From Candidatus Saccharimonadota bacterium (GTDB lineage Bacteria; Patescibacteriota; Saccharimonadia; Saccharimonadales; JAICHO01), in assembly GCA_025924835.1 (NCBI GenBank), contig JAICHO010000006.1, forward strand, positions 1 through 34,162: 34,162 bases of DNA, in the 5' to 3' direction. The notes beneath the pieces are model-generated. The model was not told the DNA's origin. It searched no databases and saw only the letters and a list, made by a program, of their open reading frames with translations. The position numbers and the translations under genes are program-made. Of the stretch, positions 1 through 7,368 are shown one piece after another. Within the stretch, counting starts at the first letter, position 1. Each line of letters starts with the position of its first letter.

Positions 1-1
1 C

Positions 2-1282
2 CGTGAAGCTCCACCAAGCTTATTTAGGGATGGGATTCGTAGCAACAATGCTATAACTGATGTCGCTTTTGACGCCCAGCCGGCTTTGGTTGCGGCTAAG
101 CGTGCCATGGAAGCCGATATGAAGACTGCCGGTATGGCAAGTGCCATTGTGCGAGTATGTGCCGGACCCGGTACGGACATTTTATTTAGCGGAGTTAGCC
201 TACAACGGGCATTTGACGCTTCATCATACCTTGATGTATGCGACTTTATGCAATCCGGGGAAGGAATTAGGCGTATAGGCGAGAATACTCGGCCCGACAC
301 CCGGCGTAATCAGTCAATTGATGAAATCTGTGCGACCGTCGGGCTTATTGCTCACCATGGTCTAAGGCCAGAATACGCCGATCCCGCTTTTGTGGTCTCC
401 CGGCTGAGAAAACGCGTAGCACATTTGCCGCCGTTAGCTATGCCTGACAGCCCTACGCTAGACAGAGCACTTGTAGAAATATTCGCCTCCCAGCAAGCCC
501 GACTCACGTTGGCCGCAGACGAAATATACGCAGGGACTATCGCTGCAGTTACTGGTAACACCTTGGCGGAAGTGCGTACACAAACCGGCTCGCCGTTGCT
601 CCCTATCACGCCTCATGTTAGTTCCTTGGTCGAAAATACAAATAACGCTTTAGGGATCAGCAGAATTGAAGGATGGAAGAGCATTTTGGCACGAGAAAGT
701 GCCACGATTTCCAACGAAAACGAGCAGTACCAGCGTCAGTTTGCCGCTTCGCGCGCCGCCGCTCACTTTTTGCTTCAAAACGTCGTCCATTACCCCGATC
801 CTGTCATAATCAGCCGCTGGGGAGCAGGCCCGCCTAACCTTCCGCCGCCACTGCTTGGATCTATCACCCATTCCGGTAATTGGGCCGCTGCCGCGATTAC
901 GAGCCAAGATGACTACCGGGGCATTGGCATAGATTTGGAATGCAGGCTTAATCCTTTACGGGGGCGAAACCGAGTTTTAACCTTAGCGGAACAAGCATTA
1001 CCAGAACTGGGCGCTTTAAATACACGAACCTTGTTTAGTATTAAAGAAGCCGTGTTCAAAGCTATACATCCACTCGTTAAACATAAGCACCCAAATGCAT
1101 TTTGGTTTCACGACGCAGAGATTACAGAAGATGATATCATTGCACGCAAAGTAACGGTACGGTTAGCCGCCACAGAACGCGGCAGAGCTGTGGAAGCAGC
1201 TTTAGGAAGTTCGCTTATTGAATGTTACTACCTGGAAAAGGATTTCTACTCTTCCGCTGTCTGTGTAGTACACAATGACTAA
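2..1282 (+). CDS. 4'-phosphopantetheinyl transferase (EntD/Sfp-like C-terminal domain) with uncharacterised N-terminal region; 5' end truncated by window
   Basis: Frame is open from position 2. C-terminal half has EntD-like motifs: RQFAASRAAAHFLL, GSITHSGNWAAAAI, GIGIDLE, FSIKEAVFKAIHP. First listed start is TTG at 86 but the frame reads upstream without a stop. Confidence 0.75.
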   Translation, partial: REAPPSLFRDGIRSNNAITDVAFDAQPALVAAKRAMEADMKTAGMASAIVRVCAGPGTDILFSGVSLQRAFDASSYLDVCDFMQSGEGIRRIGENTRPDTRRNQSIDEICATVGLIAHHGLRPEYADPAFVVSRLRKRVAHLPPLAMPDSPTLDRALVEIFASQQARLTLAADEIYAGTIAAVTGNTLAEVRTQTGSPLLPITPHVSSLVENTNNALGISRIEGWKSILARESATISNENEQYQRQFAASRAAAHFLLQNVVHYPDPVIISRWGAGPPNLPPPLLGSITHSGNWAAAAITSQDDYRGIGIDLECRLNPLRGRNRVLTLAEQALPELGALNTRTLFSIKEAVFKAIHPLVKHKHPNAFWFHDAEITEDDIIARKVTVRLAATERGRAVEAALGSSLIECYYLEKDFYSSAVCVVHND

Positions 1283-1338
1283 CCTCCAACCATAGTTTAC
1301 AAAATTGCAATTCATAAAAATCATGGTAATCTTTTCTT

Positions 1339-1554
1339 ATGACATACGAGATTGGACCAGGTGCACCAAACCAACATTGGGTTGATTTTTGGGAAGCCGC
1401 CGCGCTTCCACTTCTCCCAGAAGCTGCGTTTCCAGATGCTGAAGTAGCGCGTTGGGAAGCTAGTGAGACCGCAGCACATTTCTTTTTGAGGAGTGAGCTA
1501 GATGAAGCATGGCGAGTCATAGATGCTGCCAAGGCTCTTCCGGGCGATAATTAA
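1339..1554 (+). CDS. hypothetical protein, 71 aa
   Basis: Short ORF with ATG start, followed by a strong palindrome; no recognised domain. Confidence 0.4.
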   Translation: MTYEIGPGAPNQHWVDFWEAAALPLLPEAAFPDAEVARWEASETAAHFFLRSELDEAWRVIDAAKALPGDN

Positions 1555-1584
1555 ACCCAAATCATTTAAGGCAAAGACCATTGA

Positions 1585-1609
1585 TTTTACGAGGACTGTC
1601 CTCGTAAAA
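1585..1609. terminator. perfect palindrome / probable bidirectional terminator
   Basis: TTTTACGAGGAC-T-GTCCTCGTAAAA: 12-bp arms, 1-nt centre, between convergent genes. Confidence 0.5.
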
Positions 1610-1642
1610 GATAGAGATTCTATGTATCAAACACTGGGCTAG

Positions 1643-1984
1643 TTATTCATCTACGCGCAGCCGCACAGCAGCCATTAGCTCAAGGGCACCTATAAACCCG
1701 GCTTGTATTATCTCGAAAGCCAGTCCCCTGTCTATGCCCTCTTCATTTGCAAATTGTTGGGCCATCACCGTCATATACTCTCCGGACACCTCCCTGAGCG
1801 GGACAACACCAAAAAAAGCTAGCGTACCCGTAGCACTACCGTCAGTGGACATTTTAAAGCTCAGGTCGTCCGCCGCGCCCTGAGCTTCTTCAGGTGTAGG
1901 CGGACGGAACCCAAATACTTCTTCAAAACTTCCATCCTGTCCAGCCATAGGCTTAAGAGTAAGTAAGTCTTCTGTGTTTCGCAA
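1643..1984 (-). CDS. hypothetical protein, 113 aa
   Basis: ORF starts 6 nt downstream of the flavin reductase stop on the same strand; no recognised domain. Confidence 0.6.
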   Translation of the reverse strand: MRNTEDLLTLKPMAGQDGSFEEVFGFRPPTPEEAQGAADDLSFKMSTDGSATGTLAFFGVVPLREVSGEYMTVMAQQFANEEGIDRGLAFEIIQAGFIGALELMAAVRLRVDE

Positions 1985-1990
1985 GCATAA

Positions 1991-2563
1991 CTAATTAGGT
2001 CGGTCTTCGGCGAAGGTTGTTTTTACAGATTGAAAAACTCGGTCACCGGTTGGTGATCTACCGGCAAAATATAGTTGCTCTTGGTCGGCATCATAGTGCG
2101 CTGCTACCACCCGGCCTATGCATAGGTAATGATCACCCGTTAGCACTGCTTGCTCCAGCACACACTCAAAATTAGCTCTAGCTTGGGCAATAAGCGGGAC
2201 GCTGATTTCAGCAGCTGGCTGGGTGCGTAGATCCGTATGTTGGAATTTATCGGTAACTGCACCAGAAACCGAACCGACATATTCCAGCTGCTCCCGAAGT
2301 TCCGGGCTGGGAACCGCAAGCACGAACTCGCCGACTTCTCGTACCAACCTCTCTGTATGATGACCCTTTTGAAGGGCCACGGCCATCATGGGTGGATCAT
2401 AAGAACACTTCACGTTCCAGCCCGCGGCCATTACATTAACTTTGCCATCATTCCCCCGTGACACCACAAAAACAGTCGGCTCAATACTATGCCGTCTCAT
2501 TGCCGTTGGAATATCGGTGTATCTTTTTAACATGGTAGGTAGATCATAACAGAATAAAAGCAA
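1991..2563 (-). CDS. flavin reductase family protein (FMN-binding split barrel)
   Basis: VVSRGNDGKVNVMAAGWNVKCSYDPPMMAVALQKGHHTERLVREVGEFVLAVPS is typical of the flavin reductase-like domain. Confidence 0.85.
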   Translation of the reverse strand: MLLFCYDLPTMLKRYTDIPTAMRRHSIEPTVFVVSRGNDGKVNVMAAGWNVKCSYDPPMMAVALQKGHHTERLVREVGEFVLAVPSPELREQLEYVGSVSGAVTDKFQHTDLRTQPAAEISVPLIAQARANFECVLEQAVLTGDHYLCIGRVVAAHYDADQEQLYFAGRSPTGDRVFQSVKTTFAEDRPN

Positions 2564-2590
2564 ACCCGATGTTCATAGCACAAACAGCAC

Positions 2591-4123
2591 CTATTCAGCA
2601 TCTAATTCTGGGTACTCGTCATACGGCTTCCCGGCTTCGATTTGGGCGGCATTGCTGCGAAATATACGCTTTGCCCGCTGTCTTGATAAGTTAGCGGACT
2701 GCCAATGATCTGAAATGCTGTCCATACGTCGCTCTTGCTTGTACAAAATGTTCGCGGCACTCTTTTGCAGATTTTGATTGGGATGTTTTAGCAGCCCGGC
2801 AATTGTTGGCGCGGCGTCTTCCGACAAGTTGCTCAGGTAGTACAGGTCAATCTTACCAACCCTATTAAAACGATTAATATTCTGGCGGGCAATAAAATTA
2901 TCAGGATTAATAATATTTATAAGGGCGAAAAAGCAAAGCAAGCTAATAAATACCTGGAACGCGAAGCGCTGATCACTTTTACCCCTAACTATATTTACAA
3001 AGAGCATTAAGAAAGCAAATGCCAGCCACAATATGAAAAGGTGGCTTAATAGCCGGAGGGTCGTAAAACCATACGCGTCTTCGTATAAATTAAGCCTCAT
3101 GTGGGCAGAAAGCATAATAACCATTACCTCCGCAATTAGTACGCCGCTCAACCATTTAAAGACGAGAGTCGTTGGAGCGGTGCGAAACACCGTAGCTTTT
3201 TTAACGGCCATGATAAGTAACAACGAGAGAGCGGCTACCGCGATCAGCTCAAAAAACCCTTTGCGCGCATATTCCGCATAGGTGTGTCCAGTAGAGGCTA
3301 TGTGGTTAGCGCCCCCAAAAAGATAGGCAAACTGTACTATTACAAATACAAAAAACAATAAACTAACAGACCCCAAAATTACCGATGATTCCGTCGTGCC
3401 TATATTAAATCTGATTCTGTCAGGTGTTTGATTGGTGTCAGGTACTGAACTAGGCATAAAAATAAGAGCGCTTGCGCCAGCGCAAAAGCTTGCCACAAAT
3501 CCGATTAGGCCCAAACGAAAAACTGTTTCGGGCGAGATGGAAGGATTAAAGAGCGAGCCTACAAATTGCTTAAACACCAAATCAGCCGACGATAAGAGAA
3601 TCAGGAACAAGACTAAGACAGGCAGGCTGAGTAGTACGCCGCGGATAATAGGTGCAGCTGAAGATTTTGAAGGCTTAGATGCCGCAATGGTACGGTTACC
3701 GATTAACCCAAGTAAAAAATGCAGGGATTCGTTAATAATACGCAGCGGCATGCCAGCGACCTGGCTTACGTATTGAAAAATTTCATATTGCCTTAGATTT
3801 AAACCTGGCTGATGGCTCAAGCGCACCGCCAATAGCAGCAGAAAAATCACTATAAAAATGTTCATAACCATTAGGAATGGATTTGCCCTAACAAATAGCA
3901 TGAAAGAAAAGAATAATATTACAGGCGCCAGCCAGTACAGGGACTTGTTAAGAGGTTGCCGAAACTTATTGGCAAGATAAAAGGTAAAACCCAGGATTAA
4001 CGAGGTGAATATAAAAACCGAAATGCCCGGTAACTTACCGTAAAACAACCAGTCAAACGCAAACCCTAGCAGGAGCGAAGTAATTATAATCGGCACGCTT
4101 TTTCGCTTCATAATTCCCCCCAT
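2591..4123 (-). CDS. multi-pass membrane protein, DUF4173/DUF4153-like
   Basis: Many TM segments; central and C-terminal motifs (YARKGFFELIAVAALSLLLI; LRLLSHLFILWLAFAFLML) resemble DUF4173. Start may be MKRKS at 4111. Confidence 0.7.
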   Translation of the reverse strand: MGGIMKRKSVPIIITSLLLGFAFDWLFYGKLPGISVFIFTSLILGFTFYLANKFRQPLNKSLYWLAPVILFFSFMLFVRANPFLMVMNIFIVIFLLLLAVRLSHQPGLNLRQYEIFQYVSQVAGMPLRIINESLHFLLGLIGNRTIAASKPSKSSAAPIIRGVLLSLPVLVLFLILLSSADLVFKQFVGSLFNPSISPETVFRLGLIGFVASFCAGASALIFMPSSVPDTNQTPDRIRFNIGTTESSVILGSVSLLFFVFVIVQFAYLFGGANHIASTGHTYAEYARKGFFELIAVAALSLLLIMAVKKATVFRTAPTTLVFKWLSGVLIAEVMVIMLSAHMRLNLYEDAYGFTTLRLLSHLFILWLAFAFLMLFVNIVRGKSDQRFAFQVFISLLCFFALINIINPDNFIARQNINRFNRVGKIDLYYLSNLSEDAAPTIAGLLKHPNQNLQKSAANILYKQERRMDSISDHWQSANLSRQRAKRIFRSNAAQIEAGKPYDEYPELDAE

Positions 4124-4125
4124 AA

Positions 4126-4347
4126 CTATCCTCTAATACTTTCGTTACTTTGATATTCCAAAATGTCGCCGGGCTGGCAGTCTAATGCCTTACAGATCGC
4201 TTCCAGGGTTGAGAGTCGGACTGCTTTGGCTTTGCCATTTTTTAGTATAGAAAGATTGGCCATAGTTATCCCTACCTTCTCAGTTAGCTCTGTAACGCTC
4301 ATCTTGCGTTTGGCCAGCATTACGTCGATATTAATTATTATTGCCAT
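4126..4347 (-). CDS. helix-turn-helix transcriptional regulator (XRE/YozG-like)
   Basis: MLAKRKMSVTELTEKVGITMANLSILKNGKAKAVRLSTLEAICKALDCQPGDILEY is a canonical Cro/C1-type HTH. Confidence 0.9.
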   Translation of the reverse strand: MAIIINIDVMLAKRKMSVTELTEKVGITMANLSILKNGKAKAVRLSTLEAICKALDCQPGDILEYQSNESIRG

Positions 4348-4473
4348 CCTCTAGCTCCATTACGAGTTACACGTTTAGATGCCAGATTTGATTTCTCCGC
4401 GAGCAGCGTACTGAACCGTACAAGCCGTACGGTGAGGGAGCAGCACAGCGGAAAATCGGATATGGAGCCAAAA

Positions 4474-4518
4474 GCCCCAGTATACAGCCGCGCCTGTGGC
4501 GAGGAAGTATGCTGGGGC
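4474..4518 (-). promoter_or_regulatory. stem-loop between the DUF2975 and HTH genes
   Basis: GCCCCAGTATAC (4474-4485) pairs with GTATGCTGGGGC (4507-4518), 12 bp with one wobble. A second stem is ACCGTAC (4415-4421)/GTACGGT (4427-4433). Confidence 0.5.
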
Positions 4519-4534
4519 GTCGTGTAATTCGTAC

Positions 4535-4999
4535 TCATACCGTTAAATCGTTTTCTGATTTAATATCCACGGCATTCTGCAATAGGCTCTGGAATACCGC
4601 CGCAGCCATCGCGATCACAAAGGACGCGCTCATAATGACCAGCCCAATAGCTATCACGCCCGGGGCATCGTCCTTATTGGCGACATAATACGTATAGGGC
4701 ATGCCTACCGCAAACAATGCGCTGATAGCGAGCGCACAGTATTTTATATACTTTAGGGCATCTACCGACTGCTGAGAAAACGCCTTGTCCCTGTCAATAT
4801 AGCCCAGCAATTTCATGGCCTGTCGCAGCGCGACAAAAAACGGTATCGCTGGCACGTATAAGCTTAGTAAAATAGGGTCATAGCCTTTTAGGTCGAGTGA
4901 ACCAATCGCACGAGGTACACCGAAAACGCACAAAGCCAGCACTACTAAGCCGAGAACGATAACCGTTCCTTTTAAAATAAGTGTTGATCCGCGTTTCAT
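4535..4999 (-). CDS. DUF2975 domain-containing membrane protein
   Basis: Four TM helices, IDRDKAFSQQSVDALKYIKYCALAISALF motif, adjacent to YozG-like HTH as is common for DUF2975. Confidence 0.8.
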   Translation of the reverse strand: MKRGSTLILKGTVIVLGLVVLALCVFGVPRAIGSLDLKGYDPILLSLYVPAIPFFVALRQAMKLLGYIDRDKAFSQQSVDALKYIKYCALAISALFAVGMPYTYYVANKDDAPGVIAIGLVIMSASFVIAMAAAVFQSLLQNAVDIKSENDLTV

Positions 5000-5082
5000 G
5001 TATATGCCTTTCTTATTTTTGTTGACTTATATATAGCACGTTATTTATCGTAAGTCAATAAATAAACATTGTTTCTCAATAC

Positions 5083-5763
5083 CTAATTACTGCTCTTTGG
5101 TTTGCGCTTCCTGCCTCCCACCGTAACATCGGCATAGTTGTAAAAATATTCAATTTCACCGTTAGGCTGGACATATAACGACACCACAATATTAGTTTTA
5201 TTAACGTCATCCACCAAGGTGTCTTGATATCTGGATTCAAACGATTCTAAAAACGACGCTTTAGGGTTGACGCTGTGGTGCAGTAACGACGCCAAGGTTT
5301 TTCTTATATTTGCCTGGTCTTTTTTGGAATAGCGCTTAATTTTTTCACCAATATTGTCACCCGGCATGATCTTTACTGCTTCTGCCCAATAACCTTTATG
5401 TGTTGGCCGGCTTACTTCTGCCAGCATGGCAAAATACGGCCCACTGGTAGGAGCTTGGAAGTCTTTAATATTTTCATCATCCGCGGTTTCCCGCTTGTCC
5501 TGTAATGGCCAGAATTTTATAACTTCGCCGTGCCAATCCTCTATGGTGCACTTTGCGCCCACCAGACTACCCTTGTAATCAGTCTCCATAGAAACAAAAA
5601 AGTGGTCCTCGCTATTAGTGCCGGTTGTGCGGAACAGTAACAGAAAACAGTCAGGTGTTATGGCCTCAAACTTTATAGGCGTAATACTAGGGGCCATACC
5701 TGGGGCAAACGGTTCAAGTAATTTTTTTAAGTAAGCTTTACTAAACGCGTTGAAATTGCTCAT
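5083..5763 (-). CDS. hypothetical protein, ~226 aa
   Basis: ORF; start placed at MSNFNAFSKAYLKK (ATG at 5763) because the upstream extension overlaps a terminator-like region. Confidence 0.6.
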   Translation of the reverse strand: MSNFNAFSKAYLKKLLEPFAPGMAPSITPIKFEAITPDCFLLLFRTTGTNSEDHFFVSMETDYKGSLVGAKCTIEDWHGEVIKFWPLQDKRETADDENIKDFQAPTSGPYFAMLAEVSRPTHKGYWAEAVKIMPGDNIGEKIKRYSKKDQANIRKTLASLLHHSVNPKASFLESFESRYQDTLVDDVNKTNIVVSLYVQPNGEIEYFYNYADVTVGGRKRKPKSSN

Positions 5764-5812
5764 AACAATAGTATAACAGGGGTAACGCAATTTTAGTTTG
5801 CGCGGCTGGGCA

Positions 5813-5846
5813 AACAAAAAGCCCCACAAGAGTGAGGCTTTTTGTT
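5813..5846. terminator. intrinsic terminator-like hairpin next to tRNA-Phe 3' fragment
   Basis: AACAAAAAGCCCCACaagaGTGAGGCTTTTTGTT. Confidence 0.7.
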
Positions 5847-5863
5847 GGTGGCTCCTCCCAGAC
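5845..5863 (-). repeat. tRNA-Phe 3'-end fragment (19 nt direct repeat of 6019-6037)
   Basis: TTGGTGGCTCCTCCCAGAC is identical at 5845-5863 and 6019-6037; the second copy is the 3' end of the intact tRNA-Phe. Confidence 0.85.
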
Positions 5864-5981
5864 AGCGGCCTTCGGCCTTTTCCGCACAGACATGCTCGTA
5901 ATAAATTCCGGCGCGTGACTGTGCTCCACCGAACTGGCGGCTACGCCGACTCCCAGTGCAAGTCACGGACAATGTCCGTCC

Positions 5982-6020
5982 AAGTAAAAGACCCTGAGCT
6001 TTAGCTAGGGTCTTTTACTT
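5982..6020. terminator. terminator hairpin abutting the CCA end of tRNA-Phe
   Basis: AAGTAAAAGACCCTgAGCTttAGCTAGGGTCTTTTACTT, 14-bp outer stem. Confidence 0.8.
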
Positions 6021-6095
6021 GGTGGCTCCTCCCAGACTCGAACTGGGGACACAAGGCTCTTCAGGCCTCTGCTCTACCAACTGAGCTAAAGAGCC
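6020..6095 (-). tRNA. tRNA-Phe (GAA)
   Basis: Reverse complement folds as GGCTCTT TA GCTC..GAGC A GAGGC CTGAAGA GCCTT GTGTC CCCAG TTCGAGT CTGGG AGGAGCC A CCA; anticodon GAA; CCA encoded. Confidence 0.95.
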
Positions 6096-6163
6096 ACATC
6101 TTATAGATAGCTGTAGTAGTATAAAATACCTTTGTGATTAATGCACGGACCTAGAGCTTACAC

Positions 6164-6892
6164 ATGAGAAAAAGCACCATTACTACTTCCCAAGACCAGT
6201 CTGGCGAGTATGAGATCGAGCTATTTGACCACCCTGCTCCAAAGCGGGTTATCGTCTGCTCTCATGGCAACGGCGCGAGACGCTGGGATGGTGAGGAATT
6301 CTTTTACAGGGTGGCGGAGCATTATGCGGATTCCGCGGTCTTGCTCGCCGATCAAAACCAGCCGGATGGTGACGCCGTCAAAATAAATCCACTGCCCATT
6401 TTGGTGGAGCGTTTACAGAGTCTAATTGCAAAAGCCCAGGAATTATACGCCGGCGTACCCATTATTGTCGTAGCGCACTCCATGGGGTGCGGAGTCACCA
6501 CCCTGTTGGACCTTACGTCTGTTAAAGCCATAATTTTTGTAGCGCCAGCTACCGGCACGCCGCAAGATGACCTAATCAAACGATATGGGCAGGACATTGT
6601 TCATGGCAAAACAGTAAAAAGTAGCGACGGCTTAACCAAAATTATCAGTGCCGAATACTACCATTCGCTGCAGGGCATAAACTGGGAGGACGAATACATC
6701 AGACTTGCCAAAGGCTATTCACCTACATACGTGTTTGAGGCTGGCAATGAAGAGATTTTGGCCGATAGTCACTTTCAGCACCGCGCAATTCCTTTTACCA
6801 ACTACCAAATCATTAAAGGCGCCAAGCACAACTTTTCCGGCCAACCACTCCAAGAGCTGTTCCAAAAAATGGATCAGTTGCTTGAGCAGTAA
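6164..6892 (+). CDS. alpha/beta hydrolase
   Basis: VIVCSHGNGARRWDGEEFFYRVAEHY, nucleophile elbow VAHSMGCG, C-terminal GAKHNF. Confidence 0.85.
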   Translation: MRKSTITTSQDQSGEYEIELFDHPAPKRVIVCSHGNGARRWDGEEFFYRVAEHYADSAVLLADQNQPDGDAVKINPLPILVERLQSLIAKAQELYAGVPIIVVAHSMGCGVTTLLDLTSVKAIIFVAPATGTPQDDLIKRYGQDIVHGKTVKSSDGLTKIISAEYYHSLQGINWEDEYIRLAKGYSPTYVFEAGNEEILADSHFQHRAIPFTNYQIIKGAKHNFSGQPLQELFQKMDQLLEQ

Positions 6893-6949
6893 AAATAGGC
6901 TAAAATTCCCCCTGTTCCATATCCTTGCGGTATAGGGAAAAGAGCACCT

Positions 6950-7032
6950 GTCGTTTGTCTTAATCGATTTTCCAAACCAAGGAGTCGGCTTTGCCGGCTC
7001 GACTGTTTGGAAAATCGTAAGGAATAAACGAC
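6950..7032. other. long imperfect inverted repeat / structured intergenic element
   Basis: GTCGTTT(6950-6956)/AAACGAC(7026-7032) and CGATTTTCCAAAC(6965-6977)/GTTTGGAAAATCG(7005-7017), with an inner AGTCG/CGACT stem. Confidence 0.7.
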
Positions 7033-7089
7033 CTAAAGCTGCAACAAATCAATTTATTGTATTTGTGAAAGCTGTTTGTCGGTTATGAC

Positions 7090-7165
7090 GCGGGTGTAGC
7101 TCAGTTGATAGAGCGCTTCCTTGCCAAGGAAGAGGCCACGAGTTTGAGTCTCGTCACCCGCACCA
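7090..7165 (+). tRNA. tRNA-Gly (GCC)
   Basis: GCGGGTG TA GCTC AGTTGATA GAGC G CTTCC TTGCCAA GGAAG AGGCC ACGAG TTTGAGT CTCGT CACCCGC A CCA; CCA encoded. Confidence 0.96.
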
Positions 7166-7201
7166 ATCAAAGGACCAGACCTTGTGTCTGGTTTTTTGAT
7201 T
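7165..7201. terminator. terminator hairpin abutting CCA of tRNA-Gly
   Basis: AATCAAAGGACCAGACcttgtGTCTGGTTTTTTGATT. Confidence 0.8.
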
Positions 7202-7283
7202 GGTCTGATATGTCTCAAACTCGTGGCCCTTCAAAATTAATCATTGCCACATTTTTGCCGCTACCAGCATGGCTGGTTGCGGC

Positions 7284-7303
7284 TTTGAGTCTCGTCACCC
7301 GCA
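7284..7303 (+). repeat. tRNA-Gly 3'-end fragment (20 nt direct repeat of 7143-7162)
   Basis: TTTGAGTCTCGTCACCCGCA is identical at 7143-7162 and 7284-7303; an inverted 15-nt T-arm copy (CTCAAACTCGTGGCC, 7214-7228) lies between them. Confidence 0.9.
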
Positions 7304-7320
7304 GCAATTGTATTTATGTC

Positions 7321-7350
7321 AAACTAGTGGTATGCTAATCACTAGTTTTT
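7321..7350 (+). terminator. terminator hairpin downstream of tRNA-Gly fragment
   Basis: AAACTAGTGgtatgctaatCACTAGTTTTTT. Confidence 0.75.
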
Positions 7351-7368
7351 TATATTATAGGAGTTAAT

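Noticed and set aside
1215-1532. 105-aa minus-strand ORF
   Set aside because: Overlaps the end of the PPTase gene and the 1339 ORF antisense; low-complexity Ser/Ala-rich translation.
4400-4445. Group II intron domain remnant (CCGTACGGTGAGGGAG resembles intron domain sequence)
   Set aside because: The resemblance is short, no reverse transcriptase or domain V is present, and a local hairpin explains it.
4338-4538. 66-aa ORF between DUF2975 and HTH genes
   Set aside because: Covers the structured spacer; composition is not protein-like and the hairpins explain the region better.
5920-5976. GTGACT...AGTCAC hairpin as a third copy of the 23072/25755 element
   Set aside because: It has TGTGC and AGTGCA segments, but in reversed order and without the GCGTACT..GGTACGT apex, so I did not count it as a family member.
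5741-6004. ORFs at 5741-5929 (-) and 5798-6004 (+)
   Set aside because: Both lie over terminator hairpins and tRNA 3'-end repeats; no domain resemblance.
7105-7338. 77-aa plus-strand ORF from the track
   Set aside because: It runs through the tRNA-Gly gene, its terminator and the tRNA fragment, so it is not a credible CDS.
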